DNA from: Parvularculaceae bacterium
GTDB lineage: Bacteria; Pseudomonadota; Alphaproteobacteria; Caulobacterales; Parvularculaceae
NCBI GenBank assembly: GCA_020446945.1
Contig: JAGRDS010000002.1
Coordinates: 254,530 to 318,529, forward strand
DNA: 64,000 bases
Reading direction: 5' to 3'
The first letter of the stretch is position 1, and each line of letters begins with the position of its first letter. A program made the position numbers and the translations under genes. Positions 39,478 to 48,806 of this stretch are shown piece by piece. The notes under the pieces are model-generated. The model ran no database searches. It saw only the letters and a list, made by a program, of their open reading frames with translations, and was not told the origin of the DNA.

Positions 39478-40386
39478 CTAGAAGGTCGCCGCGAAAAGCG
39501 GCAGGTCGGGACCGACCCCGGCGCGCTTCATGCCGTTCGAATTCCAGGCGAATGCGATTTCACCGTCGCGCGAAACTGCGATGACGCCGCCGTTTCCGCC
39601 CTGCTTTGCGACATCCCTGATCATTCCCTGCGCCGCCTGGGCGAGATCGGCGCCCTGATACCGGACCCGGCTGGCGACATCCTGCGCGCCGCCGGCGAGA
39701 ATGAAGTACTCGCCAAGGCCGGTGCAGGAGGCGGCGACATATTCATCCGCCCAGGCGCCCGCGCCGATCAGCGGCGTATCGCCGACGCGCCCTTCGAGTT
39801 TGCCGAATACGCCCCCTGTCGATGTCGCCGCCGCCAATCGGCCCGAGGCGTCGAGCGCGACGGCGCCGACCGTTCCGTGACCAAGCTCGTTATCGAGCAT
39901 TTCCGATTGCGTGACGCCGATCGGCGCCGTGTAGTAATTCGCCGGATCATCGACGAATTGCGCGCCATGCGCCTTGCAGAAATTTTCCGCCCCGCGTCCG
40001 GCGAGCATGACGTGCGGCGTTGTCTCCATGATCATGCGCGCGGCCTTGACCGGCGATTTCAGATGCGCAACCGCCGCGATCGCGCCGGCGCGCCGGCGCG
40101 GATCTTCATTTTCGCCCGGCAAACCGCCGACCATGATCGATGCGTCGAGCTCGACATAGCCGGCCTTGTTCACCGCCGACCCGCGCCCGGCGACGTAAAA
40201 TCCCGATTGCTCCATGTCGAAGACCATTTCCTCGACGACATCGACAGACGCCGCGCCCTGCGCAAGCATCGCTTCGCCGCGCGCGCATAGTTGCGAAAGG
40301 TGGGTTTCGGCGCGGGAATAGTCTCGCCCGGCGCGCGCGCCGGCGCCGCCATGCAGGGCGAGAGCGATTTTCGGAGGGCGGGGCAT
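39478..40386 (-). CDS. Isoaspartyl peptidase / plant-type L-asparaginase (Ntn hydrolase)
   Basis: N-terminal nucleophile hydrolase that self-cleaves and removes isoaspartyl residues from dipeptides and hydrolyses asparagine. From ATG 40386, with AGGAA upstream, it has 302 residues starting [12 protein letters not shown]. The autocleavage site is Gly-Thr in [11 protein letters not shown] with Thr172 as the new N-terminal nucleophile; [26 protein letters not shown] carries the substrate-binding glycine and arginine residues. The frame is open to 40437, but those 17 residues are not family-like. Confidence 0.93.
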   Translation of the reverse strand: MPRPPKIALALHGGAGARAGRDYSRAETHLSQLCARGEAMLAQGAASVDVVEEMVFDMEQSGFYVAGRGSAVNKAGYVELDASIMVGGLPGENEDPRRRAGAIAAVAHLKSPVKAARMIMETTPHVMLAGRGAENFCKAHGAQFVDDPANYYTAPIGVTQSEMLDNELGHGTVGAVALDASGRLAAATSTGGVFGKLEGRVGDTPLIGAGAWADEYVAASCTGLGEYFILAGGAQDVASRVRYQGADLAQAAQGMIRDVAKQGGNGGVIAVSRDGEIAFAWNSNGMKRAGVGPDLPLFAATF

Positions 40387-40509
40387 CGAAGATTCCTTTT
40401 GACTGGCGCGTTTTAGCGCATTTTCCGCGGTAGCCAATCGGACTTCCCCGCCTTATGAACCGATCCGCGCCGGGCATTCGCCGGCGGCCGCAGGAAGGAA
40501 CAATCGCCC

Positions 40510-41232
40510 ATGGCTTATCTCGCGCTCATTCGTCACGGACAAAGCGAATGGAACTTGCAGAACAGGTTCACCGGCTGGGTCGATGTCGACCTGACGGAGC
40601 AGGGGCGGGCGGAAGCGAAAAAGGCGGGCGCCCTGCTGAAGGAAACCGGCGCGTCATGGTCCGCCGCCTATACCTCGGTTCAAAAGCGCGCGATCCGGAC
40701 GCTCAATATCGCGCTTGATGAAATGGATCTGATGTGGCTTCCGGTGATCAAGAGCTGGCGGCTGAACGAACGCCATTACGGGGGGCTGACCGGCCTCAAC
40801 AAAAAGGAAACGGCGGAAAAGCACGGCGAGGCGCAGGTCAAAATCTGGCGGCGCAGCTACGATACGCCGCCGCCGCCGATCGATCCGGAAAGTCCGTTCA
40901 ACCCCGCCCGCGATCCGCGTTACGCCGCCCTCGGCGATAAAACGCCGGTGACGGAATCGCTGAAAACGACGCTCGATCGGGTGAAACCCGTTTGGGACGG
41001 CGAGATTGCGCCGCGCCTTATGGACGGACAATCCCTTATGGTCGCCGCGCACGGAAACTCGCTTCGCGCGCTGGTCAAATTGTTGCTCGACGTATCGGAC
41101 GAGAAAATCGTCGAAGTTGAAATCCCGACCGGAAACCCGCTTCTGTTTGAATTCGCATCCGGATCGGTGAAGCCGGTTTCCGCCCGCTATCTCGACGCCG
41201 CGCGCGCTACGCCGGTACCTTCGCTCCCCTGA
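40510..41232 (+). CDS. gpmA: 2,3-bisphosphoglycerate-dependent phosphoglycerate mutase
   Basis: Glycolytic/gluconeogenic enzyme interconverting 3- and 2-phosphoglycerate. The 240-residue protein has the phospho-histidine motif [10 protein letters not shown] near the N-terminus, [43 protein letters not shown], and the second active-site histidine in [15 protein letters not shown]. These are the d-PGM signatures that separate it from general histidine phosphatases. Its last 26 bp overlap the convergent HxlR-type regulator gene. Confidence 0.95.
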   Translation: MAYLALIRHGQSEWNLQNRFTGWVDVDLTEQGRAEAKKAGALLKETGASWSAAYTSVQKRAIRTLNIALDEMDLMWLPVIKSWRLNERHYGGLTGLNKKETAEKHGEAQVKIWRRSYDTPPPPIDPESPFNPARDPRYAALGDKTPVTESLKTTLDRVKPVWDGEIAPRLMDGQSLMVAAHGNSLRALVKLLLDVSDEKIVEVEIPTGNPLLFEFASGSVKPVSARYLDAARATPVPSLP

Positions 41233-41956
41233 CCGCGCCATCGGGAAGGGCGCGCTCAAGGCTTCTCTGCTTGATGAGTTCTGCGACCTCGAAGGCGATA
41301 TCTGCACCCGGCATAAATCCCGCCAGGAAGTGATCGAGCGCGCTCGCATCGCCGGAAAGGCGCGATCTCTTTCGCGTCTCGTCGATATAAATCTCGCTTC
41401 GCATCGCCATCATCAATGTCGCGACATCGGTTTCAATGCGCGCGATCGCCGGCGCATCGGCGCCGCGCCGCGCCGTCATTTCGCCGTTCATGAAATAATA
41501 CGTATAGGAATTTTCGTCGATCTTGAGGTGCAGGACGTAATTGGCGTGGGGCAGCACGCATTTGTTGGCGAACATCTCGATCGCCAGCGCAACGGAATCG
41601 GGAACGAGATCGTTGGAATAAATGCAATCTTTCGGCTCGGAAGGCTCCGGCCGGTTCATGAAATATTCGATCGCCCAGTACATTAGCGTGCGGGCGGTCG
41701 GGCGCAGCGACTCGCCGGCGTCAGTCAGACGGTAGCGGTTACGCCCGTCCCCGGTCGCCGCAACGAGGCCCGCTTCTTCAAGCTCCTTCAACCGCTTGCT
41801 CAAAAGGTTGGTGCCGATTCCCGGAAGGGCGGCGTGGAGATCGCCGAACCGGCGCGGACCGAGAAAAAGTTCGCGGATGATAAGAAAGGTCCATCGCTCT
41901 CCGAGCAGGTCGAAAGCATAGGCGAGGACGCATTCCTGATTGTAAGTCCTTGACAT
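41207..41956 (-). CDS. HxlR-family winged-helix transcriptional regulator
   Basis: The start is taken as ATG 41956 (AAGGG upstream), giving 249 residues; the frame is open to 41986. The N-terminal 95 residues form a MarR/HxlR winged helix: [57 protein letters not shown] is the HxlR signature region. The C-terminal 140 residues are a SCP2/sterol-carrier-like extension seen in a subset of such regulators (identified by length and pattern only). The target may be the divergent small secreted protein gene, across an AT-rich 204-bp region. Confidence 0.85.
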   Translation of the reverse strand: MSRTYNQECVLAYAFDLLGERWTFLIIRELFLGPRRFGDLHAALPGIGTNLLSKRLKELEEAGLVAATGDGRNRYRLTDAGESLRPTARTLMYWAIEYFMNRPEPSEPKDCIYSNDLVPDSVALAIEMFANKCVLPHANYVLHLKIDENSYTYYFMNGEMTARRGADAPAIARIETDVATLMMAMRSEIYIDETRKRSRLSGDASALDHFLAGFMPGADIAFEVAELIKQRSLERALPDGAVRGAKVPA

Positions 41957-42067
41957 TAAAGCCCTTTTTCTCAGGCGTTTTCCCAAACTCCGCCGCTTGT
42001 TTCTGGAAGCGGTCTAATTCTGAGACATTCAGCCTACCAAATTTTTCGCCTTTCGACAAAAATGATG

Positions 42068-42095
42068 TTGACACTTTAAAAAACAATAGTAAATA
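42068..42095 (+). promoter_or_regulatory. Promoter of the small secreted protein gene
   Basis: TTGACA (42068-42073) and TAAATA (42090-42095), 16-bp spacing, in a strikingly AT-rich stretch. A divergent minus-strand pair (TTGTCG, N17, TAGGCT) that could drive the HxlR gene lies just upstream. The matched -35 is the best consensus seen in the window. Confidence 0.5.
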
Positions 42096-42160
42096 GGATT
42101 ACAACGAAGAGTGAAGAAAGCCAAAACCTGTTCGCCGCCAACCTGAAAAAGGAAATCCCA

Positions 42161-42439
42161 ATGAACAAACTACTTGTCGCGGCGGCCGCCGCCCTCGCAA
42201 TCGGGACCGCGCCCGCCTTCGCCAGTTCGACGCAGGACCAGATCTCGCTCTGCACGTCCGAGCTTTCGACCCAGGGTCTCGCGCCGGCCGATCAATTTCG
42301 CGCGAAATTCGTGAGCCTTAAGGGCGCGTCATTGCGCACGCTCAAACTTAAGCTTATTCCCGTCGACGGCGGCGACAGCAAAGTCGCCGAGTGCCGCATC
42401 AAAGGCGATACGGTCGTCGAAGCGACGATCAAATCGTAA
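42161..42439 (+). CDS. Small secreted protein, unknown function
   Basis: A 92-residue precursor with a typical Sec signal peptide (KLLVAAAAALAIGTAPAFA). The 71-residue mature part has two Cys (ISLCTSEL and VAECRIKG) that could make one disulfide, and an alternating pattern suggesting a small beta-rich domain. A strong promoter, an AAGGAAA ribosome binding site and a strong terminator bracket it as a single-gene transcript, which suggests high expression. No family recognised. Confidence 0.7.
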   Translation: MNKLLVAAAAALAIGTAPAFASSTQDQISLCTSELSTQGLAPADQFRAKFVSLKGASLRTLKLKLIPVDGGDSKVAECRIKGDTVVEATIKS

Positions 42440-42475
42440 ACTGACATAGTGGCTCGCCCTGAACGAGCGATTATG

Positions 42476-42511
42476 GAAACGCCCGCACCCCTTCGCGGGC
42501 GTTTCTTTTTT
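42476..42511 (+). terminator. Strong rho-independent terminator
   Basis: A perfect 11-bp stem GAAACGCCCGC / GCGGGCGTTTC (42476-42486 and 42495-42505) with loop ACCCCTTC and a following run of six T. It ends the small secreted protein transcript, 37 bp after its stop, and lies 11 bp before the end of the convergent hydrolase gene. Confidence 0.93.
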
Positions 42512-42522
42512 CGCGCCGGCTT

Positions 42523-43443
42523 TCACCGCCCCTTCGTCGGCGCCTGAGTCTTATTCCGCGTCAGCGATCGATACGCCGCGCGCGTCATGGCTTCGCCGTC
42601 GATAAAGCCGGTTCCCCATTCCCCGTTCAGATCTTTCAGCGGATCGGCCTTGACGGCCGCGTTCTCGTCGAGACCGCTGTCGACCAACGCCTGAACGCGG
42701 GCGCGCACGTCTTTCAGCATCGCGAGATAGCGCTCCAGGTCTTTTTTGGCGCTGAGCGGGCCGTGGCCCGGAATAATTTTCGTATTGTCGTCAATCTCGC
42801 CGAGCGTTGCTTCGTGCGCGGCGATAACGCCGTCGAGATCGCCGCCGGATTCGATGTCGATATACGGATAGGCGCCGTTGAAAAACGTATCTCCCATATG
42901 AACGACATTGGCGGGCCTGAAGGAAATGATCGCGTCGCCGTCCGTGTGGGCGGGCGCCGGGTGGCGTACATTGATGGATTGTCCGTTCCAGTAAAAATTC
43001 ACGCTGTCCGAAAACGTGATGACGGGCAGCGAAGCATAGGGCGCGGGCGGCGTTTCGCCGGATGCGCGCTTCAGCCCTTCCTTCAGGCGGGTTCTGACAT
43101 TTTCATGGGCGATGATGACGGCGCCGCGGTCGGCGAACGCTTCGTTGCCGCCGGAATGATCGCCGTGCCAGTGGGTGTTGACCAGAAATTTCACCGGCTC
43201 GTCGCTGACCTTTGCGATCGCCGCCAGGATTTTGGCGGACAGGGGCGCGAACTGGTCGTCGATCATGAAAGCGCCGTCAGGCCCGGTCGACAGGCCGATA
43301 TTCCCGCCAGCGCCCTGTAACATGTAGACGCCGGGCGCGACTTCCTGCGTTGTAATTTCGATTTCGCTGAAATCGCGCTGCGCCAGCGCATTCGCCGGAT
43401 AGACGATCAAAAGTCCTGCGGCGATCAGTGTTGTCAGCTTCAT
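42523..43443 (-). CDS. Secreted metallo-beta-lactamase-fold hydrolase
   Basis: Exported MBL-fold metallohydrolase of 306 residues with signal peptide [21 protein letters not shown]. Zinc ligands are visible in [12 protein letters not shown] (H-x-H-x-D-H), the following [10 protein letters not shown] histidine, MGDTFF and IPGHGPLS. The family includes lactamases, glyoxalase II-like and quinoprotein-cluster hydrolases; the substrate cannot be predicted. It does not carry the full B1/B3 lactamase signature, so a resistance role should not be assumed. Confidence 0.88.
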   Translation of the reverse strand: MKLTTLIAAGLLIVYPANALAQRDFSEIEITTQEVAPGVYMLQGAGGNIGLSTGPDGAFMIDDQFAPLSAKILAAIAKVSDEPVKFLVNTHWHGDHSGGNEAFADRGAVIIAHENVRTRLKEGLKRASGETPPAPYASLPVITFSDSVNFYWNGQSINVRHPAPAHTDGDAIISFRPANVVHMGDTFFNGAYPYIDIESGGDLDGVIAAHEATLGEIDDNTKIIPGHGPLSAKKDLERYLAMLKDVRARVQALVDSGLDENAAVKADPLKDLNGEWGTGFIDGEAMTRAAYRSLTRNKTQAPTKGR

Positions 43444-43564
43444 TGCGCACTCCTTTTTGAGGATATCACCTTTAGCAGATGCGGTCCGGCGAGGAGACCC
43501 GCGACGATTTCAATATTGCGGCGCCGCAGGCCCGGTCTTAAGAGAACCCGTCTTTGGAGGTGAA

Positions 43565-44926
43565 ATGAGTTGGAAGCCTGACAGCTGGCGAATGAAGCCG
43601 GCCCGCCATATGCCGGCGGACTATCCCGATCCCGCCGCGCTTGAGGCCGTGGAGTCGGAATTGTCCGGCTATCCCCCGCTCGTATTCGCCGGCGAGGCGC
43701 GCACGCTGCAGGAAGAACTGGCGCGCGTCGCCGATGGCCGCGCTTTCCTGCTGCAGGGCGGGGACTGCGCAGAGAGCTTCAAGGAATTTCATCCCAATAC
43801 GATCCGTGATACGTTCCGCGTCCTCCTTCAAATGTCGGTGGCGCTTACTTTCGGCGGCGGCATGCCGGTCGTCAAAATCGGCCGCATCGCCGGGCAATAC
43901 GCCAAACCGCGTTCGTCGCCGACCGAAACGCTGAACGGCGTCACGCTGCCGAGTTATCGCGGCGACAATATCAACGGCATGGAATTTGACGGCGCGGCGC
44001 GAACGCCCGATCCCGCGCGGCTGCTGAAAGCCTACGGCCAATCGGCGGCGACGCTGAACCTGATCCGCGCATTCGCCGGCGGCGGTTACGCGGACCTTCA
44101 CAACGTTCATCGCTGGAACCTTGAATTCGTGTCGGGCAATCGTCAGGCCGACCGGTATCGCACGCTCGCCGACCGGATTTCCGAAGCACTCGCGTTCATG
44201 GAAGCGTGCGGCATCACCGCCAAGGAAGTGCGTCCCGTTCGCGAGGTCGACTTCTACACCAGCCATGAAGCGCTGCTGCTCGGTTTCGAGCAGGCGATGA
44301 CGCGCATCGATTCAACGAGCGGGCGCTGGTACGACACCTCCGCCCACATGATCTGGATCGGCGATCGCACCCGTCAGCTTGACGGCGCGCATGTCGAATT
44401 CTGCCGCGGCGTCGCAAATCCGGTCGGCGTCAAATGCGGCCCGTCTTTAAGCCCCGACGAGCTCATCGGACTTCTGGACGCGCTGAACCCGTCGAATATT
44501 CCGGGCCGGATCGTCCTGATCGCGCGCTTCGGCGCCGAGAAGGTCGCCGACGGCCTGACGCCGCTTGTCCGAAAAGTAATGGAGGAGGGGCGATCGGTCG
44601 TCTGGTCGAGCGATCCCATGCACGGCAATACGATCAAGGCGGAAAACGGTCTCAAGACGCGGCGGCTGAATGATATCCGCTCCGAAATAGACGCATTTTT
44701 CTCTATCTGCCGGGCCGAAGGCGCCTATCCGGGCGGCGTCCATCTCGAAATGACCGGCCAGAACGTAACCGAATGTCTCGGCGGGATGCAGGAAATCTCC
44801 GAAAACGACCTCGCGGACCGCTATCATACGCATTGCGACCCCCGCCTGAACGCCACCCAGGCGCTTGAACTCGCCTTCCTGCTGGCTGACGAACTCAAGA
44901 AAAATCGCGATCGTATTGAAATCTAG
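43565..44926 (+). CDS. Class II 3-deoxy-7-phosphoheptulonate (DAHP) synthase
   Basis: First enzyme of the shikimate pathway, condensing erythrose-4-phosphate and phosphoenolpyruvate. The plant-type class II family is recognised from [71 protein letters not shown] and [18 protein letters not shown]. The start is ATG 43565, with GGAGG at 43556-43560; the frame runs back to 43457 without support. Length is 453 residues, normal for the family. Confidence 0.95.
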   Translation: MSWKPDSWRMKPARHMPADYPDPAALEAVESELSGYPPLVFAGEARTLQEELARVADGRAFLLQGGDCAESFKEFHPNTIRDTFRVLLQMSVALTFGGGMPVVKIGRIAGQYAKPRSSPTETLNGVTLPSYRGDNINGMEFDGAARTPDPARLLKAYGQSAATLNLIRAFAGGGYADLHNVHRWNLEFVSGNRQADRYRTLADRISEALAFMEACGITAKEVRPVREVDFYTSHEALLLGFEQAMTRIDSTSGRWYDTSAHMIWIGDRTRQLDGAHVEFCRGVANPVGVKCGPSLSPDELIGLLDALNPSNIPGRIVLIARFGAEKVADGLTPLVRKVMEEGRSVVWSSDPMHGNTIKAENGLKTRRLNDIRSEIDAFFSICRAEGAYPGGVHLEMTGQNVTECLGGMQEISENDLADRYHTHCDPRLNATQALELAFLLADELKKNRDRIEI

Positions 44927-45038
44927 GCTGAAACAGGCCGAAACATAGTTTGAAGGTCGCGACGCCGTAAGGCGTATCGCCGTTAAGGGGGCGCAGCTAT
45001 GGTCACCGCCGAAACCGGTCAAGTTGCGGGGCGTTAGC

Positions 45039-45974
45039 GTGAAATCCAGGCTGAAGACGGGCGTCGTAGGTGCGGGAGTTTTCGGCGCGTTTCATGCGGC
45101 CAAGCACGCCGCGAGCGAACGCGCGGAGCTGGTCGGCCTTTACGATATCGACGCCGGCCGCGCCCGCGAACTCGCCGATCGGGTCGGCGTCACGCCCTTT
45201 GCGGATTATCCGTCACTTCTCAAATCGGTCGATGCGATCGTCATCGCGTCGCCCGCGCCGACGCATTTCCGCTTTGCCAAAGCAGCGCTTGAAGCCGGCC
45301 TGCATGTCTATGTCGAAAAGCCGCTCGCCATGAGCGTCGCCGAGGCCGATGCGCTGATCGCGATCGCCGAGCGAAAGTCGCTGATCTTGCAGGTCGGCCA
45401 TCAGGAACGTTTCGTCCTGTCGGCGATCGGATTGCCGCTTATTGAAGTCGCGCCGAAGAAGCTGGAATTTTCGCGTTGCGGGCCTCCGTCCGGCCGCGGC
45501 GAAGACGTCTCGGTCGTATTCGACCTGATGATCCATGATCTCGATATTGCGCGCTTTTTCGGATTTGCAGACCCGAAAAACGTTTCCGCCTGCGGCGACC
45601 GGCATGAAACGATCGCGACCCTTGAATTCGATCATGGCCGAAGCTGTTCTTTTATCGCCAGCAGGCGCGCCGAAGAACGCCGCCGGCACTTGCGTATCGA
45701 ATATGAGCAGGGGCGAATAGAGATTGATTTCATGGCGCGCCGCGTGACGGATGCGACGCCGCGTCCGGGCAGCGTTGCAATCGCCAATACGGCGGCGGCG
45801 TTCGCCGATCCGCTGGCCGAGAGCGTCGAAGCGTTTTTCGCATCCGTTCTCGACGGCGCGCGCACGATGGTCGACGGCAAGGCCGGGCGCGCCGCGATCG
45901 ACTGGGCGACGGCGATCGATCTGAAACGCAATTCACTGATAGCGGCCGAGCAGGCGGACAGGATGATCGCATGA
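45039..45974 (+). CDS. Gfo/Idh/MocA oxidoreductase, GnnA-like
   Basis: NAD(P)-binding sugar oxidoreductase of 311 residues from GTG 45039 (TTG at 45024 also in frame). Rossmann motif GVVGAGVFGAFH at residues 8-19, EKP triplet in YVEKPLAMS, and the IHDLDIARFFG segment with the catalytic-site histidine. The protein is short for the family, as is GnnA of Acidithiobacillus, which oxidises the 3-OH of UDP-GlcNAc. The 4-bp overlap with a DegT aminotransferase gene supports a two-step pathway to UDP-GlcNAc3N, the precursor for amide-linked lipid A. Enoyl or inositol substrates cannot be excluded by sequence alone. Confidence 0.75.
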   Translation: MKSRLKTGVVGAGVFGAFHAAKHAASERAELVGLYDIDAGRARELADRVGVTPFADYPSLLKSVDAIVIASPAPTHFRFAKAALEAGLHVYVEKPLAMSVAEADALIAIAERKSLILQVGHQERFVLSAIGLPLIEVAPKKLEFSRCGPPSGRGEDVSVVFDLMIHDLDIARFFGFADPKNVSACGDRHETIATLEFDHGRSCSFIASRRAEERRRHLRIEYEQGRIEIDFMARRVTDATPRPGSVAIANTAAAFADPLAESVEAFFASVLDGARTMVDGKAGRAAIDWATAIDLKRNSLIAAEQADRMIA

Positions 45975-47146
45975 ACGGCGTCGCCAATCTTATGCTCGCC
46001 GGAGATACCGACGTCGGCGAGATCGCTTTTGTTGACCTGAAATCGCAACAAAGACGGATCAGAGCGCGTATCGAGGCGCGCCTTCAGGCCGTACTCGATC
46101 ATGGTCGTTATATCGCGGGCCCCGAGATCGAGGAGCTTGAGGCGCTGCTCGCCGAAAAGACGGGCGCGGCGGGCGCTGTCGCCTGCGCAAGCGGTACGGC
46201 GGCGCTGATCATCCCCTTGCTGGCCGCCGGCGTCGATACAGGGGACGCCGTTTTTCTGCCGGCGTTTTCCTATAATGCGACCGCCAACGCCGTCCTGCTG
46301 ACGGGTGCGACGCCGGTGTTCGTCGATATCGATCCCGCCACATTCAATATGGATCCCGACGACCTTGAGCGCCGGATCGCGGAGGTGAAGGCGCGCGGCG
46401 CATTGCGTCCCGCGGCGGTCATTCCGGTCGACCTCTTCGGTTCGCCGGCCGATTACCGATCCATTTCCGCGATCGCCGATCGCAATAACCTGTTCCTTCT
46501 CGCCGACGGCGCGCAAGGTTTCGGCGGCAGGCTGGACGGCGCGTGGATCGGCAATCTGGCGCCGGCGACGGCGACGAGCTTTTTTCCAGGCAAGGCGCTC
46601 GGCGCCTATGGCGACGCCGGCGCGATCCTGTCGCAGAATCTCGGAACGCTCGAACAATGGATGTCGATCCGCTGGCACGGTACGGATTCAGCGCGCAAGA
46701 ACTCGGTCTGCGTCGGGTTCAACGGTCGAATGGACAGTTTCCAGGCGGGCGTGCTGCTCGAAAAGCTGGCGATATTCGACGAAGAACTCGAAGCGCGCAC
46801 GATGATCGCCGAGATTTACGATCGACGCCTTTCAAATCTCGCAAGTCCCCAGCGCCACATTGAAGGCGCGCAATCCGGATACGGATATTATTCGGTCAGG
46901 ATGGACCATCGCGATGACGTGGCGGCGGCGCTGAAGGCGAAAGGCGCGCCGACGGCGGTTTATTACTCGACGCCGCTTCACAAAATGCCGGCGTTCGAGA
47001 AATTTGCGCCCGCCGAACCGCTGACGGCGACGGAGCGTTTGTGCGAAGAAATCATATCGCTGCCGATGCATCCCTATCTGACGCCGGATCAGGCGCATTA
47101 TGTATGCGACTGCATCGAAGCCGCGCTTGCGTCATTTCGCGATTGA
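45971..47146 (+). CDS. DegT/DnrJ/EryC1/StrS aminotransferase, GnnB-like
   Basis: PLP-dependent sugar aminotransferase of 391 residues. The PLP lysine is Lys208 in SFFPGKALGAYGDAGAIL; other family landmarks are IAFVDLKSQQ, GRYIAGPEIEELE, CASGTAALIIPLLAAGV and DGAQGFGG (cofactor Asp). In GnnA/GnnB systems the partner transaminates the 3-keto sugar nucleotide. Its start overlaps the oxidoreductase by 4 bp, and its last 15 bp overlap the convergent iron permease gene. Related enzymes make other amino sugars, so the product is inferred from the pairing. Confidence 0.8.
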   Translation: MNGVANLMLAGDTDVGEIAFVDLKSQQRRIRARIEARLQAVLDHGRYIAGPEIEELEALLAEKTGAAGAVACASGTAALIIPLLAAGVDTGDAVFLPAFSYNATANAVLLTGATPVFVDIDPATFNMDPDDLERRIAEVKARGALRPAAVIPVDLFGSPADYRSISAIADRNNLFLLADGAQGFGGRLDGAWIGNLAPATATSFFPGKALGAYGDAGAILSQNLGTLEQWMSIRWHGTDSARKNSVCVGFNGRMDSFQAGVLLEKLAIFDEELEARTMIAEIYDRRLSNLASPQRHIEGAQSGYGYYSVRMDHRDDVAAALKAKGAPTAVYYSTPLHKMPAFEKFAPAEPLTATERLCEEIISLPMHPYLTPDQAHYVCDCIEAALASFRD

Positions 47147-48730
47147 CGACCCGCGCATTTCCGAAAGCACGTGAAAGATCAAAATCGGGATTGCGCCGAC
47201 GCCGATGAGAATGAGCGCTTCGGGCGCGGCCTCCGCCAGCCTTTCGTCGCCGGCGAGGCGATAAACCCGCGTCGCCAGCGTTTCGAAATTGAAGTCTCGT
47301 AAAATCAGCGTCGCCGGCAATTCCTTTATGATATCGACGAAAACGATCGTCGCGCCTGCGAATACGGCGCGCCTCAATAATGGCGCGTGGATCGTTGCGA
47401 GAATGCGTGAGGCGCCCGCGCCGAGCGTTTTCGCCGCCGCGTCATAGCCCTTGTCGATTTTATCAAGGCCTGCGGATGCTGCGTTGTAACCGGCGGTGAG
47501 AAAACGCACGCTGTAGGCGTAGATCAGCGCCGCCGCGCCGCCGCCGAGAAAGGCGGCGGGACCGATTGTCTCACGAAGCGTTGAAAACGTCGCCAGGACG
47601 CCGATGGCGATGACTGTTCCCGGTACGGCGTATCCAAGCGTTGCGATCCGGATCAGCGCCTTGAGCGCGCTGTTGGCGGTCTGTCGCCCTGCATAGGCGA
47701 GAAGGAGCGATAATGCGATCGCCGAGACGACGCCCGCCGCCGCAATCGAAAAACTGTTGGCGGCCGTTGCGCCGAGATTGCGCGAGGCGACCGGCCAGAG
47801 CGACGGGTCGAGTTTGGCCGCGATCGCAATCGCCGGAACGAAAAATCCGCCGCATACAAGGATCGCGCAAAACAAAACGGCGCCCGCGGCGGCGAAACCG
47901 TTGAGGCGGATGCGCATCGGCGCGCGTGAAACCCGCGGCGCCTCGCTCGTGCGCCCGCGCCGCGTGATGCTTTCGAAGGCGACGAGCGACAGCGAAAAAA
48001 TGAAGAGCGCAGAAGCGACCTGGGACGCCGCCGTCAAATCGCCGAACGAGTGCCACGTCCTGAATACGCCGACGCTCAATGTCGAGACGCCGAAATAATC
48101 GGCGACGCCGAATTCGGCCGCCGTTTCCATCATGGCGAGCGCCGCGCCGCCGGCGATCGCCGGGCGCGCCATCGGCGCCAGCAGAACGAGCGCCGCTTTA
48201 AGGGGGCGCGCGCCGAGCGTGCGGGCCGTTTCAAGCATGGCCGACGATTGCGCCGCGAAAGCCGCCCGCGCGGTGAGGTAAACATAAGGAAAGAGCGTCA
48301 GCGAAAGTACGAACGCCGCGCCGGCGAGGCTTTTGATCGGCGGCAGGCCGACCGACTGGGCGAAGCCGGCGAGCGGCGCCAGCGCGCCGAACGGTCCAAG
48401 AAGATCGGCGTAGGCGTATGCCGCGATATAGGCCGGCGTCGCCAGCGGAAATATCAGCGCGAGGGCGAAAAAGCGTCTCAGGGGAAAATCGCAAACAGCC
48501 GCAAGGAACGCCGCGCCGCCGCCGAGAATGGCGCTCGCCGCGCCGACCGCAAAACAAAGGATTGCGGTGTTGACGAGATAGTCCGCGCCGACTGTCGCGG
48601 CGACATGCGCGATCGTATCGCCATACGGCCCGGTGAGGCTTGCAAGGACTGCAAGGACCGGCGCGCCGACGACGATCGCCGACACGACAGCTGCAATCGC
48701 GCCCGTTCTTTTTTCGCCGCCGAAAATCAT
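47132..48730 (-). CDS. Ferric iron ABC transporter permease (FbpB/SfuB type)
   Basis: Integral membrane protein of 532 residues with about twelve hydrophobic segments arranged as two homologous halves, each carrying an EAA-type loop (LETARTLGARPLKAALVLLAP; YDAAAKTLGAGASRILATIHAP). This fused double permease is characteristic of FbpB/SfuB iron transporters. The start at ATG 48730 gives a normal cytoplasmic N-terminus; the longer frame to 48901 would run through the divergent ATPase gene start. The ATPase and binding protein genes lie on the other strand. Confidence 0.9.
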   Translation of the reverse strand: MIFGGEKRTGAIAAVVSAIVVGAPVLAVLASLTGPYGDTIAHVAATVGADYLVNTAILCFAVGAASAILGGGAAFLAAVCDFPLRRFFALALIFPLATPAYIAAYAYADLLGPFGALAPLAGFAQSVGLPPIKSLAGAAFVLSLTLFPYVYLTARAAFAAQSSAMLETARTLGARPLKAALVLLAPMARPAIAGGAALAMMETAAEFGVADYFGVSTLSVGVFRTWHSFGDLTAASQVASALFIFSLSLVAFESITRRGRTSEAPRVSRAPMRIRLNGFAAAGAVLFCAILVCGGFFVPAIAIAAKLDPSLWPVASRNLGATAANSFSIAAAGVVSAIALSLLLAYAGRQTANSALKALIRIATLGYAVPGTVIAIGVLATFSTLRETIGPAAFLGGGAAALIYAYSVRFLTAGYNAASAGLDKIDKGYDAAAKTLGAGASRILATIHAPLLRRAVFAGATIVFVDIIKELPATLILRDFNFETLATRVYRLAGDERLAEAAPEALILIGVGAIPILIFHVLSEMRGSSIAK

Positions 48731-48806
48731 CGCCTGTTCGAACCTGCCGTCTTGTCGCCGCAAAGCCCTATCATTCGTCGCCGGATGATGCGAGATGAGG
48801 TCGCCT

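Noticed and set aside
42523-43443. Possible beta-lactamase resistance gene
   Set aside because: It has the MBL-fold zinc motif and a signal peptide, but that is shared by many hydrolases; no lactamase-specific segment was recognised.
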